Origin: a virus
Direction: 5' to 3' (one strand)
Virus record (IMG/VR): IMGVR_UViG_3300046002_007411
Coordinates: 47,708 to 111,707 of that record
DNA: 64,000 nucleotides
Below are positions 47,149 to 56,015 of this stretch, one piece after another; position 1 is the first letter of the stretch, and every line of letters starts with the position of its first letter. Below the pieces are notes generated by a model. The model saw only the letters and a program-made list of their open reading frames with translations. It was not told the origin of the DNA and made no database searches. Both the position numbers and the translations under genes were made by a program.

Positions 47149-49929
47149 TTACTGACCTGCTTTCATTGTGACTTCTTGGAAGATAGAACGACTTTCATCA
47201 CGTTGTGGTTTGTGGCTAACACCCATGCCCTTGCGAGTTATGTCCATGAGATACTTGATCCAATCTTGCCCCAGAGCGGTTTCATCAAAACCTTGACTCC
47301 ACACATTATATTGTTGTTTGTCACTTGCTTGAGGATCTTTAAGGATGTTTCTCAGTTTGGTAAAACTCATGCCAGTTGTTCGCGGCGTGGGATTAAGAGA
47401 GACTTTGACATGTTCATAGCCAGGAAACTTATTCACAGATTTCATTATAGCTTGTGCCAATGGCATGTCTTTCTGATCTTCACCAACCATTATAACAACG
47501 TTATCATAGCGAGGAGCTTGTCCCCGACGTGGATTGACCAACTCATGCTTGATCTTTTGCATAAGTGATCCTCCTTGTTGAACAGCACTGATATTCGAGG
47601 CATATTCAGGATCTAGCTTGTGCCAAGTTTGTGTTTTAACAGAGGGTGGTATGGGATCATCAACTCCCACAGCATTGCCTATGAACAAATAAGGATCGGC
47701 TTGGAGTTTTTGTGCTTGTTCTTTTGTAAGCCTCCACAGCTCTTGATGACCTTTGTGTCCCACAAAACTTCCAATAGCTACTACAGCAGTTTTTGCCTTG
47801 CCTTTCACAGCAGGTGGGGCCTTGGCAGCCATGGCTTGTTTCATTTGAGGTGATGTTACTTTAAACACTTGTCCACTGGGCATGTTGACAATAATGCCTT
47901 CCATGGTATTGCCAAGAACATTTTTACCTCTTAGTTTGGGACTGGTCAAAATTGTTTGACTGAGCTTTTCTCTAGCAGCATCAAGTTTGTCTTTGTTTGC
48001 AACACGATTTTTGGGATCAAGGTCCGCAACCGGCTCAACTATTTTCTCGACATCCAATCCAGAATGTTCCAGTTGGTTGTTGATTATTTTTACATCACTT
48101 GTGCTGGCGTCCGTCAACTGCTTTTTGATTTCTGCGGATTGCTGTTCAGGTAGTTCAGTGCCTGTGCTGAACTTTTTAAAAGCAAATGGCACCAAGGTCA
48201 TAACCTTACCAAGTTCCTTGGGATCGTAACTGATATTAACAAACTTTAAACCATCCTCAGTTTGCTGGGCCATGGGCCTATATAACATTTCCGCTTGAAC
48301 CAATGTGTTAACTGGAACTTTCTTGATAAAGTCACTGCCAGTAATGATTTTCAAAACTTGATCGTAGTTGCGTGCTCGAGCTTGTTGTTCTTGATTTTGA
48401 CCTTGTTCTTTTGCATATTTAGAGAAAAATCCTTGGTCCTCGGCATATATTGGTCGATCCACCCTGCTAGTCATAAAAAATGGTTGGCCTTTTTGATCTC
48501 TACCAAAACGTATGCCAGCCCCGTCAACTTTCAAGTTAATAGGCACATCATCCAAGTTGCCACCAAGTTGAGCTATTTCCTGACAAAGTTTAATAAAATC
48601 TGCGTCCTTCATCTCCATGCTGCTGGCACGGCCGTCAGGCAGTCTACTGTAAATGTGTTGAACACCTTTTCTAGCAAAACTAGGTGTATCTTGAGCTTCT
48701 TGTATTATGCCTTTTTCTTTTTGTCTGCTACGAAACTTGCTTTCGTAATCTATTGCCATGTTTACAGCTTGCTGACGCAGTTGAGTTGAATTTGGCACTT
48801 TAAGTGGTTTGTGGTCTTTGGTTCCCAAAAGCATGATGTCAATAGCAGCGAACTTGGTATCGCGGTCACGTTGCGGATCGTCTTTTGTGATCATTTGTGC
48901 CCCAGCACCAAACAAAATATCATAAAACGCTTCGACTACAGCACGGTTTTGTTCGGGTTTTAGATACTTGTTCATAAGTTGAATTGTGCCAACAAAACTA
49001 CCTTGCAGTTTTCTATCAGCTTCCGTGCGTTTACGTCCAAACATCAGTTCAAACTGCTGATCAAGGTTTTGCACATAATGTCTATCTGCTGTTTCAATAT
49101 ATTGCATTATGGGAATATTCTTTTTGGTGGCAGGCTCACCTGTTTGAGGATCAAGGTAAGGACGGTATTTCAAACTAAGGCCACCACCTTGAGCACTGGT
49201 CACAGCAAAACTATAGTTGCTGTCTTGAACAGGCTCATCACTTATTTTAACGCCACGTTTTTGAACTTTTGCAACATACTTTTTGGTTTGATGTGCTTGC
49301 ACTAGGGCGCGATTTATATACTTGTGGAATACACCTTTAATGCCTACTTCCATGTCGTCATAATGGCTGCTGTGACTGTAAGCAAACCATTCAGTGGGCT
49401 TTTTAGTTTTGGTATCATAAGGACCCAGCTCGTAGTCCACTTGCACACGCACAACAGGATCATCTAGCAACCAAATACTGCTTAAGGAACTGTTGAATCC
49501 CAAAAGCACACCGTTTCCAACTTTTTGCCCTATGATACTTTCCAACCAAGTGGCTAATTCCTCACCAAGATTTTGATCAACTTGGGTATCAATATCACCA
49601 ACTTTGGTTTTTTTCAGTTTGTTTAGGAAATCTTCAGTGTTAATTTTTTTGATATTGAAAAAATGCACACTGCTTCCACTAAACATGTCTCCACTTGTCA
49701 GCAAACTGGGTGCCCAAATATACTTGCCTGTGGCTTCGCGAAAGCTTTTATTTTGAGCAGCAAACAACTTTCTCAGTTGTTTGACCATGAAATCTCTATT
49801 ATGCAGTTTGAGATCAATTTCTTGCGCGGCTTGATCTTGCGCACCTTTCCAACCAGGACTTTTGCTGCTTACATTGCCGCCTTCCATCAAATAAGGCAGT
49901 GGACTATATAAAATTTCAGATATGAGCAT
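47149..49929 (-). CDS. Large virion-type protein with ligase-like KxDG and cytidylyltransferase-like domains (926 aa)
   Basis: Three regions. Residues 1-430 are unassigned (SSKSPGWKGAQDQAAQEID; YFAYSHSSHYDD-like segments). Around K467-V-D469-G470 (NLKVDGAGIRFG) is the motif I of ATP-dependent ligases and capping enzymes, followed by KGQPFFMTSRVDR and VNTLVQAEMLYRPM and later a second hydrophobic strand, as in nucleotidyltransferases. From about 710 a HIGH-superfamily nucleotidyltransferase domain: VAIGSFVGHKGHQELW with GHKGH at 724-728, YDNVVIMVGED and the late MSFTKLRN (compare ISSTKIR). From memory, similar bi-domain proteins occur in marine T4-like phages. Activity unknown; co-translated with the 454-aa gene. 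Confidence 0.65.
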   Translation of the reverse strand: MLISEILYSPLPYLMEGGNVSSKSPGWKGAQDQAAQEIDLKLHNRDFMVKQLRKLFAAQNKSFREATGKYIWAPSLLTSGDMFSGSSVHFFNIKKINTEDFLNKLKKTKVGDIDTQVDQNLGEELATWLESIIGQKVGNGVLLGFNSSLSSIWLLDDPVVRVQVDYELGPYDTKTKKPTEWFAYSHSSHYDDMEVGIKGVFHKYINRALVQAHQTKKYVAKVQKRGVKISDEPVQDSNYSFAVTSAQGGGLSLKYRPYLDPQTGEPATKKNIPIMQYIETADRHYVQNLDQQFELMFGRKRTEADRKLQGSFVGTIQLMNKYLKPEQNRAVVEAFYDILFGAGAQMITKDDPQRDRDTKFAAIDIMLLGTKDHKPLKVPNSTQLRQQAVNMAIDYESKFRSRQKEKGIIQEAQDTPSFARKGVQHIYSRLPDGRASSMEMKDADFIKLCQEIAQLGGNLDDVPINLKVDGAGIRFGRDQKGQPFFMTSRVDRPIYAEDQGFFSKYAKEQGQNQEQQARARNYDQVLKIITGSDFIKKVPVNTLVQAEMLYRPMAQQTEDGLKFVNISYDPKELGKVMTLVPFAFKKFSTGTELPEQQSAEIKKQLTDASTSDVKIINNQLEHSGLDVEKIVEPVADLDPKNRVANKDKLDAAREKLSQTILTSPKLRGKNVLGNTMEGIIVNMPSGQVFKVTSPQMKQAMAAKAPPAVKGKAKTAVVAIGSFVGHKGHQELWRLTKEQAQKLQADPYLFIGNAVGVDDPIPPSVKTQTWHKLDPEYASNISAVQQGGSLMQKIKHELVNPRRGQAPRYDNVVIMVGEDQKDMPLAQAIMKSVNKFPGYEHVKVSLNPTPRTTGMSFTKLRNILKDPQASDKQQYNVWSQGFDETALGQDWIKYLMDITRKGMGVSHKPQRDESRSIFQEVTMKAGQ

Positions 49930-49933
49930 AAGG

Positions 49934-49972
49934 GCCTCGTAAAAATACCCAGTATTTAGTATTTTACGAGGC
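49934..49972. terminator. Hairpin after the FkbM gene with a late promoter in its loop
   Basis: GCCTCGTAAAA (49934-49944) pairs with TTTTACGAGGC (49962-49972), extendable to 14 bp with one bulge. The apex contains the late promoter of the 926-aa gene. Confidence 0.7.
49953..49960 (-). promoter_or_regulatory. T4-type late promoter in a hairpin apex
   Basis: Minus strand reads ACTAAATA, 24 bases upstream of the ATG at 49929. Confidence 0.6.
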
Positions 49973-49981
49973 TATTTGTGG

Positions 49982-51019
49982 CTAAAAGAATAAACTTGAT
50001 GTGACAGTTTGAGGACGCGGAAACTCTAGGAAAAACTTTTCTGTAACCAGCACTTGATTGTCCAGTAGTTGATAAACTCTATTACTTTTGGACGGTTGAT
50101 ACCGTTGACCATCTTGAACATAGGGCAATAAGTCAGGTACTTTGGCCGCTGGTGCTGGAGCCCATGGAACATTATCCTGCCATGTTATTGTTCCCGACAT
50201 ACGGTCTAACTGTTGTTGCCATATTTGATTCAAGTTTATGTTTCGGAAGTTGTGGTTGTGTGCACGCCAGGTGGGCACAGCCAGCAGGTCGTTTACTCGT
50301 GACAAAATTACATCACTAGCCAAGTTACTGATTTGCACATGTTGCTTGTGTGATATCACATGTTGGCTGGCACTGATACATGTGTAACCATGTTCTGTCA
50401 ACCACTGTATAGCTTCATGACTGCGTGCAAGTTCATCAGGCGTTTTGTGATTGCACTCAAAAAATATCCAAGGTTGATCACGCTCAAGAAGCTGCGTGGC
50501 CCCTTGCAATACTGCCAGTTCATGACCTTCCACGTCAATTTTCATAAGTTTAACAGGATCCAGTGTTAAACTGTCAAGGTTCACAATAGGCACTTGGCGA
50601 TTACCTTGTCCCTGTTGGACAACATGGCTGGTGCCTGTTTGTGTTTTATTCCATGCAAACTCTACAACACCTGAAGTTTCACCTACAGCAGTGTTATGCA
50701 ACTTCCATGCAACCTCAGTTGCATGATATGTCCTAGTAATAGATTCACAGTTTTCTTGTATGGGTTCAAACATTTCTGTGGAAGTAACAAACCCTTGAGA
50801 TAAAAACTCCCAACTGGCTACACCATAGTTTGCACCTACATCTAGCAAATGACCTGGACCGTGGAGGCCCAGTTCTTGCCATACTGGCCACCATTTGCGA
50901 AACAACCAGTTGTCATTTTGCAAACGTAGCTTGCTGCTCCAAAAGTCTTGTTTGGTCATATGAAGCTCAAGTCCATTAAATGGCAAAACTTCAGTTTTCA
51001 AATCAGCTAGGCGTTGCAT
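49982..51019 (-). CDS. FkbM-family SAM-dependent methyltransferase
   Basis: 345 aa. SAM-binding motif I HLLDVGANYG with D60, GFVTSTEMFEPIQENC as motif II, and the FkbM hallmark LMKIDVEGHELAVLQGA followed by PWIFFECNH. Such enzymes usually O-methylate sugars on glycans. The C-terminal 130 residues (after about residue 215) are not part of the fold and contain Trp/His repeats (NHNFRNINLNQIWQQQL). AAAGAGGT precedes the ATG at 51019. It could alter host surface glycans or a phage structural glycan. No late promoter seen; a weak TTGACA lies at 51070-51065. Confidence 0.85.
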   Translation of the reverse strand: MQRLADLKTEVLPFNGLELHMTKQDFWSSKLRLQNDNWLFRKWWPVWQELGLHGPGHLLDVGANYGVASWEFLSQGFVTSTEMFEPIQENCESITRTYHATEVAWKLHNTAVGETSGVVEFAWNKTQTGTSHVVQQGQGNRQVPIVNLDSLTLDPVKLMKIDVEGHELAVLQGATQLLERDQPWIFFECNHKTPDELARSHEAIQWLTEHGYTCISASQHVISHKQHVQISNLASDVILSRVNDLLAVPTWRAHNHNFRNINLNQIWQQQLDRMSGTITWQDNVPWAPAPAAKVPDLLPYVQDGQRYQPSKSNRVYQLLDNQVLVTEKFFLEFPRPQTVTSSLFF

Positions 51020-51120
51020 GGGACCTCTTTAATACTATGTTATTCTTGCACATGATTTCACAGTTGTCAAAACATTTTCTCAACTCTAGCTTTTTATGAT
51101 TTAGAACAGTAAATATAGTT

Positions 51121-52689
51121 ATGGCATCAAATACACATGACCCTTTTGTTTCACAAATTCAACACTTGTTAAGCTCGCATGCGCCTGACGGCATAGCTAC
51201 ACGAGTAAAAAGCAACAAGGACCTAGCACTCGCTGTAACAGCATGGACCGCAAGCGCATCATGTTCCAACTGGAGTGAAAAAATCTATTGTTATGTGAAT
51301 GGTTTGGAACACCCACCTCTGTGTGCATGTGGTCAAGCTTTAACATTTGTCAGCATAAAAACAGGCTATCGCGAGTTCTGTTCACGATCATGTGATCATG
51401 CTAAATCAGCAGCAACTCAACGCAGAATCGCCAAAATGAAAAGTCAAGGCGGGGTAGGACTAGCCAATCCCAATACCAAAGCCAAAGCTAGAAAAACATT
51501 ACAACAAATATATGGTGATGATATCATCAATCCCAGCCAAATATTAGAAAATCGAGCAAAGTTAAAAATCAACAATCCAATGCACTGCCAAGTTACCAAA
51601 GATAAAATTAAGCAAACTACATTACTGAAATATGGCGTTGATAACGTTGCCAAGCTACATTATTCACCTAAAACTATTGAAATCTTAAATGATAAAGAAT
51701 TGTTAAAAGAACTATTTCTAAGTATGCCTACTTCTGATATTTCATCTAAACTAGGTGTAAGTGATGGTGTTATATTTAAACAACTATATAGATTTGAACT
51801 TAGAAAGCCTCATCAGTCATCTCCAGAGTTACAACTAAGAGAATACCTAACATCATTGGGCTGTGATGATTTTAAAAAAGATAGGAAAATACTAAAAGGC
51901 AAGGAACTGGATTTCTATAGTGCTTCATTAAATGTTGCAATAGAATATTGCGGATTATATTATCATTCAGAATCTGTCTACCTAAATAGGAAATACCATA
52001 GGGAAAAGTATTTACAATGTAAAGAAGCTGGTATAAAATTAGTTACTATATTTGAAAATGAATGGATACACCGACCAAATATAGTTCTGTCGCGCATTAA
52101 ACATCTCGTTAAAAGATCTGAAACTGGTATCGGTGCTAGGAAGTTAGCAATAAAAGAAATTGATACAAACATCGCTAAGCAGTTTCTAGAGGTGTTTCAC
52201 ATTGACGGATATGCAAATACATCAACAAAATTTGGTGCTTTTTATCGTGATGAACTAGTCGCTGTTATGACATTTGGTAAAAATAATCGAGTTAATTCTG
52301 CAAAGCTTTTACAAGAGTGGGAAATGGTTAGATTCGCAACTAACGGTAAAAACTATCCAGGTGTTGCTGGTAAACTATTTTCAACATTTATCAAAAGTTA
52401 TAATCCCACTAGTATTCTAAGTTACAGTAATCTACGATACGGAGAAGGCGATTATTTAAAATATCTAGGTTTTATTCGAAATAAAGATACCAGCGTGGGA
52501 TATTGGTACTTTAAAAATAATGAATATAAATTATATCATCGTTCGAACTTTACCAAGGACAATATCTTAAGGAAGTTTCCTATGATTGATTTTACTGCTG
52601 TTACAGACGAATATTCCATGGCCAAGCTTGCAGGATTAGATCGGATATGGGATTGTGGCAATGCAGTATGGGCATGGAACAAAAAATAA
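51121..52689 (+). CDS. Vsr-like (EDxHD) homing endonuclease 2
   Basis: 522-aa relative of the endonuclease at 35642. N-terminal zinc segment (LCACGQALTFV, CSRSCDHAK), NUMOD-like repeats (QIYGDDIINPSQI, LKYGVDNVAKL), nuclease core ELDFY with D264, IEYCGLYYHSE with E275 and H282, KYHREKYLQCKEAGIKLVTIFENEW, and the shared ending RIWDCGNAVWAWNKK. The first 350 bases have about 42-52% G+C in samples, while the nuclease part drops to 20-33%, so the gene looks chimeric. Only a weak late-promoter match (AGTAAATA, 51109-51116) precedes it. It sits just beside the major capsid gene, a common target region for homing. Confidence 0.85.
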   Translation: MASNTHDPFVSQIQHLLSSHAPDGIATRVKSNKDLALAVTAWTASASCSNWSEKIYCYVNGLEHPPLCACGQALTFVSIKTGYREFCSRSCDHAKSAATQRRIAKMKSQGGVGLANPNTKAKARKTLQQIYGDDIINPSQILENRAKLKINNPMHCQVTKDKIKQTTLLKYGVDNVAKLHYSPKTIEILNDKELLKELFLSMPTSDISSKLGVSDGVIFKQLYRFELRKPHQSSPELQLREYLTSLGCDDFKKDRKILKGKELDFYSASLNVAIEYCGLYYHSESVYLNRKYHREKYLQCKEAGIKLVTIFENEWIHRPNIVLSRIKHLVKRSETGIGARKLAIKEIDTNIAKQFLEVFHIDGYANTSTKFGAFYRDELVAVMTFGKNNRVNSAKLLQEWEMVRFATNGKNYPGVAGKLFSTFIKSYNPTSILSYSNLRYGEGDYLKYLGFIRNKDTSVGYWYFKNNEYKLYHRSNFTKDNILRKFPMIDFTAVTDEYSMAKLAGLDRIWDCGNAVWAWNKK

Positions 52690-52712
52690 CACTTGCATAA
52701 AGATTTATGTAC

Positions 52713-52743
52713 AAAAAAATCCGGGATTTCTCCCGGATTTTTT
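52713..52743. terminator. Bidirectional terminator between endonuclease 2 and the capsid gene
   Basis: TCCGGGA and TCCCGGA with a four-base loop, flanked by A6-7 and T6. Confidence 0.92.
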
Positions 52744-52778
52744 ATTGTTCACAACAAGCAGGATACTTGCTGAGTAAC

Positions 52779-53978
52779 TTAAATAAACTTCAAGTTAGCT
52801 GTGTTAATGGAAATACCAGCCAAGTAGTCAGCAGCATTGCCAAGGCTTGATGCTGTGTTGCTGAGTTCCAAATAGCCGTAACGTGACATAAAGCTCACAA
52901 CTGGTTCAAAAGTTGTGGGGTCAATGATCACACCACTGCTTGTTAGAGGAACGTATGGGCAATAATATGCCGCCGCGTCGATTTCGCCAGGGCCTTTGTA
53001 ACCAACCAATACGTTTGTGTCGTCAGCAGCATATTGGTCAACATACACGCGCATGGTGTTGTTCAAAGTGCCAACGAACTTGGTGTTGGTTGGTGCTTCA
53101 AATGTACCTTCGGTTGTGCGAGCAAAAGCTGAAGTTGTTGCGCTTTGCAGGATTGTCAAAGCTGTGGGGCTTACCACAACCCAGTTACCTGCACCACGAC
53201 GTGTGCGGGCAGCAATCAAGTTTGCACCACGGTTGATCAACACTGCTAGAGCAGCATGTTCGTCACCAACGTATGTTGCAGTACCGCTTACAGCACCTTG
53301 GTCATAAGTTAGTGTTGTGCCAGCCAATGTACGCAAGCTGGTCAAGATTTCTTGGTCAATTTCAGCTGTGATTTCTTGAGCCAAAGCAGCCATGATTTCT
53401 GCTTCGATGTCAATGCCTTGTTGGGCTTGTGCATCTTGAGCAGCTTCAAAGGTCCAGCGAGCTGACAACTTGCGTGTCTTGGCTTCCACTGTTTCCTTCA
53501 AGATTTGGATGTTCAGTCTCTTGCCAGCTGTACCTTCTAGCACGCTGGTTGGTGCAGCGCGAGGAGTTGTGCTGTTGCCATTACCGCTATAGAAGCGTGC
53601 AATGTCGAATGGGCTGAGAGCTTCAGTTCCAGCTGCTACTGCATTTGGTGTACCAAATGTATCAGCATAACGCACACGCAGGGTGTGGATTTGGCCCACA
53701 GGACCAGTCATGGGCTGTACGCCAATGATTTCGTTAGCAATAACAGTTGGCATTACACGACGGATAACAGGCAAAATAACCTTGTTCAGGGTTGCGATGT
53801 TACCGGCGCTTGTGCTACCGGGACTGGCAGTCTCAAACAAGATGCCACTCATTTTGTTTAGTTCACGCTTGGTGTTGTCAAGGACTACGTCCATGACTTT
53901 TTTACGGTTACCACTGAGACCTTCGCATAGGGCCTGTTTTGTAGCTGCCCAGTGTGTCTCAAAGAGATTTTTACTCAT
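52779..53978 (-). CDS. 23: Major capsid protein gp23
   Basis: HK97-fold shell subunit. 399 aa (T4: 521), so the T4 insertion domain is largely absent. N-terminal delta region (MSKNLFETHWAATKQALCEG), then LPVIRRVMPTVIANEIIGVQPMTGPVGQIHTLRVRY, a signature of T4-like capsids, TRKLSARWTFEAAQDAQAQQGIDIEAEI, RRGAGNWVVVSPTALTIL, YKGPGEIDAAAYYCPYVPL and FEPVVSFMSRYGYLE. AAGGAGAAC gives a strong ribosome site. Follows scaffold gene 22 by 14 bases, as in T4. Confidence 0.96.
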   Translation of the reverse strand: MSKNLFETHWAATKQALCEGLSGNRKKVMDVVLDNTKRELNKMSGILFETASPGSTSAGNIATLNKVILPVIRRVMPTVIANEIIGVQPMTGPVGQIHTLRVRYADTFGTPNAVAAGTEALSPFDIARFYSGNGNSTTPRAAPTSVLEGTAGKRLNIQILKETVEAKTRKLSARWTFEAAQDAQAQQGIDIEAEIMAALAQEITAEIDQEILTSLRTLAGTTLTYDQGAVSGTATYVGDEHAALAVLINRGANLIAARTRRGAGNWVVVSPTALTILQSATTSAFARTTEGTFEAPTNTKFVGTLNNTMRVYVDQYAADDTNVLVGYKGPGEIDAAAYYCPYVPLTSSGVIIDPTTFEPVVSFMSRYGYLELSNTASSLGNAADYLAGISINTANLKFI

Positions 53979-53992
53979 TTTATTAGTTCTCC

Positions 53993-55201
53993 TTATTCTC
54001 TATGAATACCTGCCAGATACAGAATTTGGCCCAGGTCAGCCTGAGTTTCTTCTGATACTGATTCTGCAAGTTTATTGGTTCTGTTGCCTGTTACCACTGC
54101 TCGCTTTTCTTGTGTTTGTGATTCAGCAAGGGCTTGTTTGCCACGACCAGCAGGAGCAACATTACCCTGCATGACAGTGGGTAGATATCTGTTGAATGCT
54201 TCGCGCAGGTTTTGTGTGCGGATGCCTTTCAACAAATCTTCCATCACTGCTCGTTTTTCACGGCCCAATGGGGCTGTGATTTCCTGCAGGATTACCATGC
54301 GCTGGGCACGGTCTTCAGCAGTTTTTATGCGAGCTTGTGCATCTTCCACCAAACGAGTCTGAGCTTGTTTTTGACGGTCTACATGACGTAGAGCCGTGTC
54401 TAAACGACCGTTGGTTTCAGTAAGTTGACGAGTCAGCTTGCGAACTTCGCTATGTTCAGCTAGATAGCTGTTCATATACTCTGCTGCATATGCTTCAAAT
54501 ATCTTGCGTCCAAAGTTGTTTTCTCTTGCAACTTTGATGTCATCACGCCATTGACTGAGTTCTTCACGAATTACAGTGTTTAGAGTGCCTTCAACAAGAT
54601 TTTTGGCTCGATTAATGAATTGCGCGCGAGTTTCTTCAATACGTTGACGTCCTTGCTGTGCAAGCTTGACACGTTGTTCTACAAGTGCCTTCTTGTCAGC
54701 ATGGAATTCAGCTATTTCCTCGCTTAGTTGTTTGAGAATGAATTCTTCCAGTTTGCGAACACGTTGACTGTATTCCAAGCTGGTGTTTTCACGAATATTC
54801 TCAAGTTCTTTTGCCATTTGGTGACGTTGAACTTTTAGTTGACGACGATCTTTTACAAATTCCGTCAGCTCTTCATTGAGTTGACGTGCAACAAATGCAT
54901 TAATCGCCTTCATGTGCTCACGCAAACGAGCATTGTAACGTTGGCTAGATGTCTTTGTTGCAGTACGCAATTTTGCACGATCTTCAGCAAACTCACCGAG
55001 TTCGCTACGAATAGTGTCATTCAACATCCGGTCCATGGCTTCCACTAACACTGCTTTGTCATTTTGATAACGAGCAGCGTAGTCCTCATGAAGACGGGTC
55101 TCCATGCTGCGAATTTTATTTTCAAAAGCCTCCTGGAGTGTGGCTTTGAGTTCATCACCCAATGCTGTGTTCTCCAGGAGATCTTTCAATGTAGTTTCCA
55201 T
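53993..55201 (-). CDS. 22: Prohead scaffold protein gp22
   Basis: Internal scaffolding core protein, degraded by gp21 during maturation. 402 aa, almost wholly coiled coil (for example EFAEDRAKLRTATKTS, ELTEFVKDRRQLKVQRHQM, EEIAEFHADKKALVEQR), with three repeats of a (E)LxEFxxDRxxL unit. T4 gp22 is 269 aa. Position between protease and capsid genes is diagnostic. AAGGAGCG precedes the ATG at 55201. Confidence 0.9.
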   Translation of the reverse strand: METTLKDLLENTALGDELKATLQEAFENKIRSMETRLHEDYAARYQNDKAVLVEAMDRMLNDTIRSELGEFAEDRAKLRTATKTSSQRYNARLREHMKAINAFVARQLNEELTEFVKDRRQLKVQRHQMAKELENIRENTSLEYSQRVRKLEEFILKQLSEEIAEFHADKKALVEQRVKLAQQGRQRIEETRAQFINRAKNLVEGTLNTVIREELSQWRDDIKVARENNFGRKIFEAYAAEYMNSYLAEHSEVRKLTRQLTETNGRLDTALRHVDRQKQAQTRLVEDAQARIKTAEDRAQRMVILQEITAPLGREKRAVMEDLLKGIRTQNLREAFNRYLPTVMQGNVAPAGRGKQALAESQTQEKRAVVTGNRTNKLAESVSEETQADLGQILYLAGIHRE

Positions 55202-55217
55202 TGGACGGTCGCTCCTT

Positions 55218-55856
55218 TTAAAGTTTCAGATCATCAATCCAGCTTAGCAAGGCGGACTTCAAGTGCTTTTGAGCCTTGGGGTCGTGCCTAACGCTTTGTG
55301 CTAGATCCAGAGTCCGATATCCATGTCTGCGATTCATTAGTTGTTCATACACTGGAGTGGGATATGCATTAGGTGCACTGGGGTTGGCAACAATGTCCAC
55401 TGTAAGCATATCAAAGTCGCTTACTCGACCTTCGTCATCAACGTTACCACTACCACGGCTGCTAACGCCAAGTTTGCAACCGCATTCCAGCAAAGTTTTT
55501 ATAATATTACCCACTGGTGTAGGTAGTATTTGCAACTTGCCAATCCCATTATCTCCGTCCATCCACATGTCTGTGATTTTGTGGCTGACACGATCTAAAT
55601 GAATCTGTAGTTCTTGAGGATGATCGCATTCGCCTAAAACACTGTTGTTTTTGCGAATTTGTTCTTTTATTTGCTCTACTGCTCGACGTATTTCTGGGGC
55701 AGGATAAACTCTGCCATTTTGGTTTCTGCGGGAACCTTCAATGAAGATCCCTTTCATATACATGTGTTTAGTTTGACCATTGCCATCTGTTTCAGTTAAA
55801 ACTTCAGCAGCGGCTCGTTCATATGTAAGATGTTCAATAAGCAGAGCGCTTGTCAT
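55218..55856 (-). CDS. 21: Prohead protease gp21
   Basis: Serine protease of the herpesvirus-assemblin type that matures the prohead. 212 aa. KGIFIEGSRRNQNGRVYP, the catalytic His in GECDHP (H79), LDRVSHKITDMW, and the Ser in GVSSRGSG (S132/S133), then DFDMLTVDIVANPSAPNAYP, all standard. I use the ATG at 55856: GAGG lies six bases before it but touches the earlier ATG at 55862. Late promoter ACTAAATA upstream. Confidence 0.94.
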   Translation of the reverse strand: MTSALLIEHLTYERAAAEVLTETDGNGQTKHMYMKGIFIEGSRRNQNGRVYPAPEIRRAVEQIKEQIRKNNSVLGECDHPQELQIHLDRVSHKITDMWMDGDNGIGKLQILPTPVGNIIKTLLECGCKLGVSSRGSGNVDDEGRVSDFDMLTVDIVANPSAPNAYPTPVYEQLMNRRHGYRTLDLAQSVRHDPKAQKHLKSALLSWIDDLKL

Positions 55857-55885
55857 TTTCATCCTCGGACATTCTTTGTCAGAGA

Positions 55886-55893
55886 TATTTAGT
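55886..55893 (-). promoter_or_regulatory. T4-type late promoter for genes 21-22-23
   Basis: Minus strand reads ACTAAATA, 30 bases upstream of the ATG at 55856. Confidence 0.7.
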
Positions 55894-55965
55894 AGCCAGG
55901 GTCTAAACCATTAAAAAATAGTGTGGTTTTCTGTTGTTTCTTGGGATTTGGTTTATTCAAAAAGG

Positions 55966-55993
55966 AAAAACGGCTGTGTTACCAGCCGTTTTT
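55966..55993. terminator. Terminator after the acidic core gene
   Basis: AAAAACGGCTG and CAGCCGTTTTT (11 bp) with a six-base loop. Confidence 0.9.
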
Positions 55994-56015
55994 CACAAAA
56001 ACTACAGTAAGTAGT

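Noticed and set aside
54075-54362. Plus-strand open frame over gene 22
   Set aside because: Antisense shadow of the scaffold coiled coil; no start signals.
7591-54746. Depletion of GAATTC as proof of EcoRI-like specificity
   Set aside because: By eye I found GAATTC near 7591, 26582, 54704 and 54740, but the count is incomplete and the recognition site of the nuclease is unknown, so no claim is made.
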